Assembly (NCBI GenBank): GCA_947631005.1
Contig: CANRJR010000019.1
Coordinates: 1 to 39,771, forward strand
Source: an uncultured Clostridia bacterium
GTDB taxonomy: Bacteria > Bacillota > Clostridia > Christensenellales > Borkfalkiaceae
Length of the DNA: 39,771 bases
Direction: 5' to 3'
Positions 17,424 to 25,102 of the stretch are shown here, in pieces (the first letter of the stretch is position 1; every line of letters starts with the position of its first letter). The position numbers and the translations under genes were made by a program. The notes beneath the pieces were generated by a model. The model worked only from the letters and a program-made list of their open reading frames with translations, was not told the DNA's origin and did no database searches.

Positions 17424-18143
17424 TCAGGCGAGTTGGAGAGCGATCTCCATCATCGCCGTAAACGTCTTTTCGCGCTCCTCCGCCGTCGTATTCTCTTCGG
17501 GATGGATGAAGCTGTCGCTCACAGTGCAGATGCAGAGTGCCTTTTTGCCTGCGCGGGCGGCGTTGCAATAGAGTGCCGCGCTCTCCATTTCCACGCCGAG
17601 AACGCCCATCTTCGCCCACTGCATGCCGCTCTTCGCATCGTCGTAGAACATGTCGGATGAGAAGATGTTCCCCACTTTATAGCGGACGCCCGCTCGGGCG
17701 CAGAGTTCCGCCGCGCGCGAAAGCAGCCCGAAATCGGCGATCGGGCAGAACGTGCCCGGCAGCCCGTATTGCATGGCGTAGTTGCCGTTAGTGCACGCGC
17801 CCTGCGCGAGGATGATGTCGCGCACGTGCAGATCCTTGTCGAACGTGCCGCACGAGCCGACGCGGATGATGTTCTCCACGCCGTAGAAGTTGAACAGTTC
17901 GTAAGAATAGATCCCGATGGAGGGCTGTCCCATGCCCGAAGCCATCACCGAAACGCGCTTGCCGCGATACTTGCCCGTATAGCCGTTTACGCCGCGCACG
18001 TTGTTGACGAGGACGGGATCTTCGAGGAAATGCTCGGCGATGAACTTGGCGCGCAGAGGGTCGCCCGGCATGAGCACGGTCTCCGCGAAATCGCCGTATT
18101 TTGCATTGATGTGCGGGGTGGGGACGTTCTTGTGTTCGCTCAT
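17424..18143 (-). CDS. deoD: purine-nucleoside phosphorylase (DeoD type)
   Basis: Phosphorolysis of purine (deoxy)nucleosides, the hexameric DeoD class. 239 residues, typical. Motifs: PGDPLRAK (phosphate loop), RVGSCG in the middle, GVEMESAALY (ribose and base site) and the TVSD loop near the C-terminus with its base-contacting Asp. The ATG overlaps the stop of deoC by 4 bp (ATGA), so the two are coupled. Confidence 0.96.
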   Translation of the reverse strand: MSEHKNVPTPHINAKYGDFAETVLMPGDPLRAKFIAEHFLEDPVLVNNVRGVNGYTGKYRGKRVSVMASGMGQPSIGIYSYELFNFYGVENIIRVGSCGTFDKDLHVRDIILAQGACTNGNYAMQYGLPGTFCPIADFGLLSRAAELCARAGVRYKVGNIFSSDMFYDDAKSGMQWAKMGVLGVEMESAALYCNAARAGKKALCICTVSDSFIHPEENTTAEEREKTFTAMMEIALQLA

Positions 18144-18808
18144 AACAGATTTTCCTCCTTTACGATCTTGACGATGCGGGACGTGCCGAGACGGTCTGCG
18201 CCGAGTTCGACGAACTTCTCCGCGTCGGCGATCGAGGAGATCCCCCCCGCCGCCTTGATCTTGATGTTCAGCCCGTCTTTGTCAATCTCCTCTTTGAAGA
18301 TCTCCACGTCGCGGAAAGTCGCGCCCGCCTTGGAAAAGCCCGTGGACGTCTTGATGAAGTCTGCCCCCGCCTCCGCGACGAGGTGGGTCGCTGTTCTCTT
18401 TTCTTCCTCGGTGAGAAGGCAGGTCTCGACGATCACTTTGAGAAGCCGTCCGTCGCAACCGCTCTTCACCTGTTTGATCTCATCGCAGACCGCCTGATAC
18501 TTGCCCGCCTTCATGTCGCCGATGTTGATGACCATATCGATCTCGTCCGCGCCGTGCCGCACGGCTTCCGACGCCTCGACGTACTTCATGAGCGCGCTGT
18601 TGTACCCGTTGGGGAAGCCGATGACCGTACAGATCGCCACGCCCCCCTTTGCGTAATCTTTCGCCCGCTCCACATAGCAGGGCGGGATGCAGACGGATGC
18701 GGTGCGATATTTCACGCCGTCGTCGATCAACGCTTTGATGTCCTCCCACGTCGCCGTGACGGAAAGTTGGGTATGATCGCATTTGCTTAAAATGTCTCGA
18801 ATGTTCAT
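18140..18808 (-). CDS. deoC: deoxyribose-phosphate aldolase
   Basis: Splits 2-deoxyribose-5-phosphate to glyceraldehyde-3-phosphate and acetaldehyde, the last step of deoxynucleoside breakdown. 222 residues. Schiff-base lysine K153 in FIKTSTGF, D91 in EIDMVIN and the second lysine in IKAAGGI are in place. It is the first gene of the operon, preceded by AGGGAGAAAAAT and a perfect consensus promoter. Confidence 0.97.
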   Translation of the reverse strand: MNIRDILSKCDHTQLSVTATWEDIKALIDDGVKYRTASVCIPPCYVERAKDYAKGGVAICTVIGFPNGYNSALMKYVEASEAVRHGADEIDMVINIGDMKAGKYQAVCDEIKQVKSGCDGRLLKVIVETCLLTEEEKRTATHLVAEAGADFIKTSTGFSKAGATFRDVEIFKEEIDKDGLNIKIKAAGGISSIADAEKFVELGADRLGTSRIVKIVKEENLL

Positions 18809-18839
18809 ATTTTTCTCCCTGTTTTTTCGATACGAACAG

Positions 18840-18868
18840 ATTATAGCACAAATTCATCAACTTGTCAA
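18840..18868 (-). promoter_or_regulatory. consensus sigma-A promoter of the deoxynucleoside operon
   Basis: On the minus strand, -35 TTGACA (18863-18868), 17-bp spacer, -10 TATAAT (18840-18845). Both hexamers match consensus exactly. Just upstream the DNA holds repeated TTTTGCA/TTGCA elements (about 18869-18900, TTTGCAAAATTCGTTGCA), which could be an operator. No other regulator gene is nearby. Confidence 0.92.
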
Positions 18869-18943
18869 TGCAAAATTGCAACGAATTTTGCAAAATTTGT
18901 TCGGACGTATTATTTTTTCGTTTTATGACAAAACGGGGCAAGA

Positions 18944-18977
18944 GAAATCGCCGCGGGGAACGCCGCGGCGATTTCTG
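18944..18977 (-). terminator. terminator of the der-plsY-hydrolase operon
   Basis: A 14-bp perfect inverted repeat (18944-18957 and 18964-18977, core ATCGCCGCGG) with a 6-nt loop, directly after the hydrolase stop codon. The U-tract on the minus strand is interrupted (TTTCTCTTG), so it is a strong hairpin with a modest tract. Confidence 0.8.
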
Positions 18978-18984
18978 ATTAACG

Positions 18985-19956
18985 TCATTTCAAATGTGTG
19001 CGGTAGAACGCCTCGATGCGGTCGAACGGAATGACGTCCGTCCTGTCGTAGAGGTCGGTATGCACCGCGTCGGGGACGATGAGCAGCTCCTTGTTCTCCC
19101 CTTTCAGCATGCGGAAGGCGTCCTCCGAAAAATAGCGGGAATGCGCCTTTTCGCCGTGGACGAGAAGCACGGCGCTGCGGATCTCCCCCGCAAACCGCAA
19201 GATGGGCATATTGAGAAAGGAAAGTGCGGAGGTCGTGTTCCACCCCTCGTTGGAATTGAGGGAACGGACGTGATAGCCGCGCGCGGTCTTGTAATAGTCG
19301 TAATAATCCTTGACGAAGAAAGGCGCGTCGGGGGGAAGCGGGTCGACGACGCCGCCCGCCCGCGCATAGCTCCCGCCCGCGTAGTCGGCGGTGCGCTGTG
19401 CGTTGAGCGACCGTTTGAGCTCGTACCGCCCGTCCTCGTCCAGCTGATCGAAATAGCCGTAGGCGTTCACGCGGGTCATGTCGTACATGGTGGAAGCGAC
19501 GGTCGCCTTGATCCGCGTGTCGACGGCGGCGGCGTTGAGTGCCATGCCGCCCCAGCCGCAAATGCCGCAGACGCCGATCCTGTCCGCGTCCGCTCCCGCA
19601 TAGCAGGAGAGAAAGTCGACGGCGGCGCAGAAGTCCTCGGTATTGATGTCGGGGGAAGCCACATAGCGCGGTTCGCCCCCGCTCTCCCCCGTAAAGGACG
19701 GGTCGAACGCGAGCGTGAGGAAGCCGCGCGCCGCGAGCGTTTGGGCGTACAGTCCCGACGCCTGTTCCTTGACCGCGCCGAACGGACCGCACACGGCGAT
19801 CGCGGGAAGTTTTCCCTTCGCCGCCTTGGGACGGTAGAGGTCGGCGGCGAGCGAAATTCCGTAGCGGTTGTGAAAGACGACCTTTTCGTGGGCGACGTTC
19901 TTATCCTGCGGGAACGTCTTATCCCATTCTTCGGAAAGTTGCAATGTTTGTTCCAT
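18985..19956 (-). CDS. alpha/beta-hydrolase-fold protein with atypical nucleophile elbow
   Basis: 323 residues, resembling the dienelactone-hydrolase/acetyl-xylan-esterase-like branch of alpha/beta hydrolases. The fold is suggested by PAIAVCGPFG (51-60), DPSFTGES (85-92, strand and loop) and a C-terminal DAVHTDLYDR carrying a candidate catalytic His. At the elbow, where GxSxG is expected, the sequence is GICGWGG (131-137). There is no serine, and only Cys133 could act as nucleophile. Cys-based dienelactone hydrolases exist, so activity is not excluded. It lies 18 bp after plsY with GGAGGA upstream of the ATG. Substrate unknown. Confidence 0.75.
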   Translation of the reverse strand: MEQTLQLSEEWDKTFPQDKNVAHEKVVFHNRYGISLAADLYRPKAAKGKLPAIAVCGPFGAVKEQASGLYAQTLAARGFLTLAFDPSFTGESGGEPRYVASPDINTEDFCAAVDFLSCYAGADADRIGVCGICGWGGMALNAAAVDTRIKATVASTMYDMTRVNAYGYFDQLDEDGRYELKRSLNAQRTADYAGGSYARAGGVVDPLPPDAPFFVKDYYDYYKTARGYHVRSLNSNEGWNTTSALSFLNMPILRFAGEIRSAVLLVHGEKAHSRYFSEDAFRMLKGENKELLIVPDAVHTDLYDRTDVIPFDRIEAFYRTHLK

Positions 19957-19974
19957 ATATTCCTCCTTGACGGT

Positions 19975-20706
19975 TCAATTCATGCCGCGCTTGCCGTGCA
20001 AAAGTTTTCTTACCGACGTGCGGTGCTCCTCCCCCGCGAACATCCGCACGAGATTTTTGCGGTGGGCAAACCAAGTGAGCAGGTTGAGCGCGAGCAAGCA
20101 CACAAAGCACCCCGCGACCCAGCCCGCCGTCAGCATGCTTTGGTAGCGGACGAGGAAGATGAGCCCCTGAAATATCGAGAGCCCCGAAACGCCGATGAGC
20201 GAGCCCATCGCGCCCCATTCGGTGAACGCGATATAGAACAGGATCGCAAAAAAGGCGGCTGTCGTCGCGAAAACGTACCACGGGTTTTCGCAGGGGAGGC
20301 AGAAGTAGAACAGTCCGAGGGTGGACGCGATCCCCTTGCCGCCCTGAAAGCGCATGGTGACGGGATAGATGTGCCCGATGACGACGAACACGCCGCAGAA
20401 ATAGCGCATGAAGTCGGCGGCGCGCACCGCCGTCCCCGCGAACACGTAGCCGCGGAACACGAAATAGGCGGCGAGCGCGGGCACGCCCCCCTTGCACACG
20501 TCGAGAATGAAGTTGAAAAAGCCGACTTTGAGCCCGAATTCGCGGCTGATGTTCATCGTGCCGGGATTGCCGCTTCCGATCTTATGCACGTCTTTGTGGC
20601 GCGCGCGGGCGAGCAGAACGGCGAAATTGAAGCACCCGATGAGGTAACATACCGCCGCGACCGCGGGAAACACATACCAAAAGCGGGCGGCGTCGAACTC
20701 TTTCAC
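19975..20706 (-). CDS. plsY: glycerol-3-phosphate acyltransferase PlsY
   Basis: Integral membrane enzyme that moves an acyl group from acyl-phosphate to glycerol-3-phosphate, the first step of phospholipid synthesis. 243 residues, about 40 longer than typical, because of an extended loop and C-terminus. The conserved motifs are seen: GSGNPGTMN (motif 1), DVCKGG (motif 2) and IGHIYPVTMRFQGGKG (motif 3). It overlaps the end of der by 4 bp. A der/plsY neighbourhood is common in Bacillota. Confidence 0.93.
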   Translation of the reverse strand: MKEFDAARFWYVFPAVAAVCYLIGCFNFAVLLARARHKDVHKIGSGNPGTMNISREFGLKVGFFNFILDVCKGGVPALAAYFVFRGYVFAGTAVRAADFMRYFCGVFVVIGHIYPVTMRFQGGKGIASTLGLFYFCLPCENPWYVFATTAAFFAILFYIAFTEWGAMGSLIGVSGLSIFQGLIFLVRYQSMLTAGWVAGCFVCLLALNLLTWFAHRKNLVRMFAGEEHRTSVRKLLHGKRGMN

Positions 20707-22010
20707 GATCCCTCCTTTTTGGATCTCACGACGATCCTGATCGGCGTACCCGAAAAATCGAACGCGCCGCGGATGACGTTTTCCAAATATCTCTCATAGG
20801 AGAAATGCAATAAATTTTCGTCGTTGACCATGAGGACGAACACGGGCGGGCGGACGGAGACCTGCGAGGCATAGTACATTTTGAGCCTCCTGCCCTGATA
20901 GGCGGGCGGTTCGGAGATACGCATGGCGTCGATAAGCAGATCGTTGAGCGTCCCCGTGGGCACGCGGAAACTCGCGTGCTCGTACGCCTCTTCGGCGAGG
21001 GAGAGCAGTTTGTCGACGCGCTGTCCCGTCTTGGCGGAGACGTAGACCGACTTGAAATACCCCATGAATTTGAGGTCCTCTTTGAGCTTCTTTTCAAAGG
21101 TGAGAACGGTCTCCGTATCCTTTTCCACCGCGTCCCACTTGTTCATGACGACGACGGACGGCTTCCCCTGTTCGTGCACCCTGCCGATGATCCGCACGTC
21201 CTGTTCGGTGAGCCCCGCCGTGCTGTCGACGACGAGAAGGCACACGTCGGCGCGCTCGATCGCGTCGAGGGCGCGCAACACCGAATAGTACTCCACGTCG
21301 TCCTCGACCGAGCGTTTTCTGCGGATGCCCGCCGTATCGATGAGTGTATATCGCTTGCCGTCCCGCTCGAACGCGGTATCCACAGCGTCCCGCGTCGTCC
21401 CCGCCACGGGGGTGACGATGGCGCGCTCCTGCCCGAGCAGACGGTTGACGAGCGAACTCTTTCCCGCGTTTGGCTTCCCGACGACGGCGATTTTGAGGGC
21501 GTCGTCCGCGGCGGTCTCCCCCGCGGGGAAGAGCGCGACCGCCTGATCGAGCGCGTCGCCGATGCCGCGGGAATGTTCCGCCGAGACGGCGAACGGCTCG
21601 CCCAGCCCGAGCGCATAGAACTCGGCGACCTTTTCGGGGGCATACTCGTCCACCTTATTCACGACGAGCACGACGGGCTTTTTGCTCCTGCGCAAAAAGT
21701 CGGCGACGTCCTCATCGTCGGAGGTGAGCCCCTCGCGCGCGTCCGTAAAGAACAGAATGACGTCGGCGGTGTCGACGGCGATGCGCGCCTGCAAGGCGAT
21801 CTGTTTCCACATCGCGTCCTCGCTTTTGAGCTCGATCCCGCCCGTATCGACGAGGGTGAACGGCTTGCCCCGCCACTCTGCCTCTGCCGTGATGCGGTCG
21901 CGCGTGACGCCGGGGCGGTTCTCGGTGATGGCAATCTTCCTCCCTGCGACTTTATTGAAAAACGTGCTCTTTCCCACGTTGGGTCTGCCGACGATGGCGA
22001 TGACGGGCAT
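20703..22010 (-). CDS. der: ribosome-biogenesis GTPase Der (EngA)
   Basis: Double-GTPase needed for 50S ribosome assembly, 435 residues. The first G domain has GRPNVGKST (8-16), DTGGIE and NKVDE. The second has GKPNAGKSS, DTAGIRRK and NKWD. A KH-like domain covers about the last 90 residues. The ATG is preceded by AAGGAG and a promoter at 22040-22068. Confidence 0.97.
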   Translation of the reverse strand: MPVIAIVGRPNVGKSTFFNKVAGRKIAITENRPGVTRDRITAEAEWRGKPFTLVDTGGIELKSEDAMWKQIALQARIAVDTADVILFFTDAREGLTSDDEDVADFLRRSKKPVVLVVNKVDEYAPEKVAEFYALGLGEPFAVSAEHSRGIGDALDQAVALFPAGETAADDALKIAVVGKPNAGKSSLVNRLLGQERAIVTPVAGTTRDAVDTAFERDGKRYTLIDTAGIRRKRSVEDDVEYYSVLRALDAIERADVCLLVVDSTAGLTEQDVRIIGRVHEQGKPSVVVMNKWDAVEKDTETVLTFEKKLKEDLKFMGYFKSVYVSAKTGQRVDKLLSLAEEAYEHASFRVPTGTLNDLLIDAMRISEPPAYQGRRLKMYYASQVSVRPPVFVLMVNDENLLHFSYERYLENVIRGAFDFSGTPIRIVVRSKKEGS

Positions 22011-22039
22011 GCTGTTCTCCTTGCGGTAAAGTGATTCCC

Positions 22040-22068
22040 ATTATAAGGGATTTTTTGCGTTTTGTAAA
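22040..22068 (-). promoter_or_regulatory. sigma-A promoter of der-plsY-hydrolase
   Basis: On the minus strand, -35 TTTACA (22063-22068), 17-bp spacer, -10 TATAAT (22040-22045). It starts immediately after the terminator of the upstream operon (22071-22096). Confidence 0.85.
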
Positions 22069-22070
22069 GA

Positions 22071-22096
22071 AAAAACGGCTGCCGCCAGCCGTTTTT
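22071..22096 (-). terminator. terminator of the lgt-pncB-lspA-pyrR operon
   Basis: 11-bp stem AAAAACGGCTG/CAGCCGTTTTT with a 4-nt loop (22082-22085), just after the stop of the small membrane protein. Flanking A and T runs make it usable in both directions. Confidence 0.9.
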
Positions 22097-22099
22097 CTC

Positions 22100-22420
22100 T
22101 CATATTCCGAGCGTTACGCCGAGGATCGTCCCCGCGATGTAGAGCACAAGGCAAACGGCGTAGAACACCTTGAACCCCACGCCCTTGTTGCGCACGAAAT
22201 ACCATGCGGGAATGGCGACCGCCGCGAGAAGGCAGTACTGCGCGATCATGGTGAGAGCCTGCACCGCCGCGCCGCCGCCCGCGGACGTGATGAACTTCCG
22301 CAGGATCGGACCGATGAGCAGCAAAATCGCCGACGCCGCCAGCCCGAAAAACGCGATGACGTCCACTACCCGCGTGCGGGAACGGGGGCGTTCGTTCTCT
22401 TCTTTCTTCTTCTTTGCCAT
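22100..22420 (-). CDS. small three-helix membrane protein, unknown
   Basis: A 106-residue protein: a highly charged N-terminus (KKKKEENERPRSRTR) followed by three hydrophobic helices at about residues 22-47, 52-76 and 82-105. No family recognised. The frame is open upstream to 22558, but the ATG at 22420 has AAAGGAGAATG in front of it and begins MAKKKK, so it is preferred. Last gene of the lgt operon, 28 bp after pyrR. Confidence 0.8.
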   Translation of the reverse strand: MAKKKKEENERPRSRTRVVDVIAFFGLAASAILLLIGPILRKFITSAGGGAAVQALTMIAQYCLLAAVAIPAWYFVRNKGVGFKVFYAVCLVLYIAGTILGVTLGI

Positions 22421-22448
22421 AATACATTCTCCTTTGAACGGTTTGATG

Positions 22449-22967
22449 TTATTCCTTGACGAGTTCGGTCGCGTCGACGCCGTCCGTCTCCCTGAAACGG
22501 ACCGCGACGCGCTCCCGCCTCGACGTAGGCAGGTGTTTGCCCACGGCGTCCGCCGCAAAGGGCAGTTCGCGGTGTCCGCGGTCGACGAGCACGAAGAGCT
22601 TCACCGAGCGCGCCCGCCCGAGCGAGGCGAGCGCAGCCATCGCCGCGCGCACCGTCCTGCCCGTGTAGAGCACGTCGTCGCAGAGCACGACGTTCTTGCC
22701 GTCGAGGTCGAAGCCGATCTCGCTCCCCTTGAACACGGCGTCGCACCCGTCGAGCAGGTCGTCGCGGTAGAGGGCGATGTCGAGGACGCCGAGCGGAATG
22801 TCGGCGTGTTCGAGCCGCAAGATCTCCCGCCGCATACGTTGGGCGAGGATCACCCCGCGCGTACGGATGCCGACGAGCACAAAGTCCGTGCCGCCGCACA
22901 GCTCGATCGCCTGCACGGCGAGACGGCGCACCGCGCGTTCGATGTCCTCCTCATTCAGTACGGTCAT
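22449..22967 (-). CDS. pyrR: PyrR-type uracil phosphoribosyltransferase/regulator
   Basis: 172 residues. In Bacillota PyrR binds pyr mRNA leaders in a UMP-dependent way and also has uracil phosphoribosyltransferase activity. The PRPP-binding motif VLCDDVLYTGRT lies at 94-105, with the GIRTRG loop at 33-38. The chosen start (22967) overlaps the stop of the pseudouridine-synthase gene by 4 bp; the open frame upstream belongs to that gene. No pyrimidine-synthesis gene or pyr attenuator is visible in the window, so its target would be elsewhere. Confidence 0.92.
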   Translation of the reverse strand: MTVLNEEDIERAVRRLAVQAIELCGGTDFVLVGIRTRGVILAQRMRREILRLEHADIPLGVLDIALYRDDLLDGCDAVFKGSEIGFDLDGKNVVLCDDVLYTGRTVRAAMAALASLGRARSVKLFVLVDRGHRELPFAADAVGKHLPTSRRERVAVRFRETDGVDATELVKE

Positions 22968-23872
22968 TCTTCCTCCTCCAAACGGGCGAGCGTCCGCTTG
23001 AAATCGTCGGGGAGGGGTGCTTCGAACGTCATGCGCTCCCCCGTAGACGGATGGGTGAGTTCGAGGCGGCATGCGTGCAGAAGTTGTCCGTCGAGCGCGA
23101 ACCGCTGTTTCTTGTAGCCGTAGGTCTTGTCCCCCACGACGGGGTGACCCATATATTTGGCGTGGACGCGGATCTGGTGCGTCCGCCCCGTGCCCAATAC
23201 AAAGCGGACGAGCGTGTTGGCGCGGAAGCGTTTTTCCACAAAGAACTCGCTCTCCGCCCGCCTGCCCTTTCCCGCGGGCAACACGCACTGCCGAAGCCTG
23301 TCCTTGGGGTCGCGCCCGATCTGCGTTACGATGCGCCCGCTATCCTCTTTCACCACCCCCTCGAGGAGGGCGAGATAGGTCCTGTGCGCCGTTTTGTCGG
23401 CGATCTGCGAGGAGAGGGAGAGGTGCGCGCGGTCGTTCTTCGCCACGACGAGCAGCCCCGTCGTGTCCTTGTCGATGCGGTGGACGATGCCCGGGCGAAG
23501 CGCGCCGCCGATCCCGCTCAAATTCTTCAAACGGTATAAAAGCGCGTTGACGAGCGTCCCGTCGCTGTTTCCGTTGCCCGCGTGGACGGTCATGCCGCGC
23601 GGCTTGTTGACGACGGCGATGTCGTCGTCCTCATATACGATCTCGATGGGAATGTCCTCGGGCGTCGCCGCAATGGGCGCGGGATCGGGAATGCAGACGC
23701 GCACGCACGCGCCCTCTTTGAGCGTCTCGCCCGCCTTGACGGGCACGCCGTCCGCGGTGACCGCTCCCCCGTCCGCGAGCTTTTTTACGGCGGAGCGGGT
23801 GAGCCCCGTCGCCTCGCTCAAAAACACGTCGGCGCGGACGCCCCCGCGGGCGATCACCGTTTGCTCTTTCAT
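22964..23872 (-). CDS. RluA/RluD-family pseudouridine synthase
   Basis: Isomerises specific uridines in rRNA (or tRNA). 302 residues: an N-terminal S4 RNA-binding domain (about 12-60) and the synthase domain with HRIDKDTTG (131-139; catalytic Asp134). Placement right after lspA, in the order lspA-rluD-pyrR, is the classical Bacillota arrangement. It overlaps both neighbours by 4 bp. Confidence 0.95.
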   Translation of the reverse strand: MKEQTVIARGGVRADVFLSEATGLTRSAVKKLADGGAVTADGVPVKAGETLKEGACVRVCIPDPAPIAATPEDIPIEIVYEDDDIAVVNKPRGMTVHAGNGNSDGTLVNALLYRLKNLSGIGGALRPGIVHRIDKDTTGLLVVAKNDRAHLSLSSQIADKTAHRTYLALLEGVVKEDSGRIVTQIGRDPKDRLRQCVLPAGKGRRAESEFFVEKRFRANTLVRFVLGTGRTHQIRVHAKYMGHPVVGDKTYGYKKQRFALDGQLLHACRLELTHPSTGERMTFEAPLPDDFKRTLARLEEEE

Positions 23873-24627
23873 CGCCCGTCCTCGGGCGCGGTTTCTTCCG
23901 TCTCATCTTCCCGCGGCTTCGCTTCGGGCTCTTCGGGCGACCCCGCTTGGGCTGTCTCCTGCGACCCCGCGGCGACATTTTGCGACCCCATTTGGGCTTT
24001 TTTGCGTTCGGCGCGCTGTTTTTCGTGTTCCTCTTCCTCGCGCTTGCTCTCCTCCCGCCATGCCTTTTTGAGGGGGAACACGGCGCGCGGACCGATGAAC
24101 ATCACGATAAAGACGAGGGCGATCGCGCCCGCCGTGATGCAGAGATCGGCGAAGTTGCATATGCCGAAATTGAAATCCGAGCCGAGCCATTTGAGCGGTC
24201 GGAACGCGCTGAAATCGAGGAAGTCGCGCACGGTCGCCACGCCGTCCTCATAGAAGAACAGGCGGTCGAGGAAGTTGCCGATCGCGCCCGCCTCGACGAT
24301 CGCGAGGGACATGCGCACGGGAAAATTGCCGCGGAACACCGCGTAGACCAAAAAGATGATGAGAACGATGAGCAGCGCGGTGAATACCATCACCGCAATC
24401 ATGAACGGCTTGCTGTCCATGCCGAGCCCGAACGCGATGCCCTGATTGCCCGTGTAGCGGAGGGTCAAAAACCCCGGGATGACGGGCACGGCAGAGGTTT
24501 CGTAGGTGGCGTTCTCTTCGAGAAAATAGTGGGCGAGCAGTTTGGAGAATTGGTCGATGAAGAGCAAGATGAGCGCGATCAAAGAACAGAGTGCCGTCCG
24601 CTTTCCCGAAGTTTTGTCAAACTTCAT
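23869..24627 (-). CDS. lspA: lipoprotein signal peptidase (signal peptidase II) with charged tail
   Basis: Membrane aspartyl protease that removes lipoprotein signal peptides after lipidation. Catalytic Asp121 (GNFLDR) and Asp161 (FNFGICNFADLCI) are present, with four membrane helices. The protein is 252 residues against the usual 150-170. The extra ~60-residue C-terminal tail (from about 190) is rich in Glu, Lys and Ala and looks disordered. lgt is encoded in the same operon, and the window encodes at least four lipoprotein substrates. It overlaps the coiled-coil gene by 11 bp. Confidence 0.94.
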   Translation of the reverse strand: MKFDKTSGKRTALCSLIALILLFIDQFSKLLAHYFLEENATYETSAVPVIPGFLTLRYTGNQGIAFGLGMDSKPFMIAVMVFTALLIVLIIFLVYAVFRGNFPVRMSLAIVEAGAIGNFLDRLFFYEDGVATVRDFLDFSAFRPLKWLGSDFNFGICNFADLCITAGAIALVFIVMFIGPRAVFPLKKAWREESKREEEEHEKQRAERKKAQMGSQNVAAGSQETAQAGSPEEPEAKPREDETEETAPEDGR

Positions 24628-25102
24628 CGTCGTCCTCCATGAGCCCGAGATCTTTGCAGAGTTTTCCGAGGTCGAGCGGCTGTTTGGGGGAGAGCACTTC
24701 GTCCATGTCGATCCCCGCCTCTTCCTCCGCGCCGAGCTCTTTCATGAGCATGTTTTCGAAGGCGGCGAAGTCGGACACGTCCTCCTCGTCGGGATATTTC
24801 CGCGAAAGTCTGCGGGAGAGATGGCGGCATTTGTCCGCGAGCAAAAGGAGCTCATTCTTGCCGTTCTCCTCCTCCTTTTGCGCCTCCGCGCGAAGCCGCG
24901 CCTGTTCGCGGCTCACCTCGGCGATGGACGCGATGGCGTCCTGCTTTTCGGCTTCGAGTTCGAGGACGCGCGCTTTGAGCGTGCGGTTCTCCTCTTCGAG
25001 CGTGCTCCGCGCCTCCCGCTCGCGCGAGAGTGCTTCTTCGTAATCTGCGCGCAGACGCGCCGCGAGTTTCTTGACCCGCCGTCCCGTGTAGAGCAACGCC
25101 AT
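24617..25102 (-). CDS. coiled-coil protein, unknown
   Basis: 161 residues. Residues about 8-90 show continuous heptad-like Leu/Ala/Glu/Arg spacing typical of a long coiled coil, and the C-terminus is acidic (ending DDDEV). No membrane helix or signal peptide. It could be a divergent DivIVA-like or structural protein, since DivIVA genes often occur near lspA, but the conserved DivIVA N-terminus is not visible. It shares one base with the pncB stop (TGATG) and overlaps lspA by 11 bp. Confidence 0.65.
   Translation of the reverse strand: MALLYTGRRVKKLAARLRADYEEALSREREARSTLEEENRTLKARVLELEAEKQDAIASIAEVSREQARLRAEAQKEEENGKNELLLLADKCRHLSRRLSRKYPDEEDVSDFAAFENMLMKELGAEEEAGIDMDEVLSPKQPLDLGKLCKDLGLMEDDDEV

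Noticed and set aside
18994..20799. 601-codon plus-strand frame opposite the hydrolase and plsY
   Set aside because: It is antisense to two recognised genes and has low-complexity Arg/Glu-rich translation.
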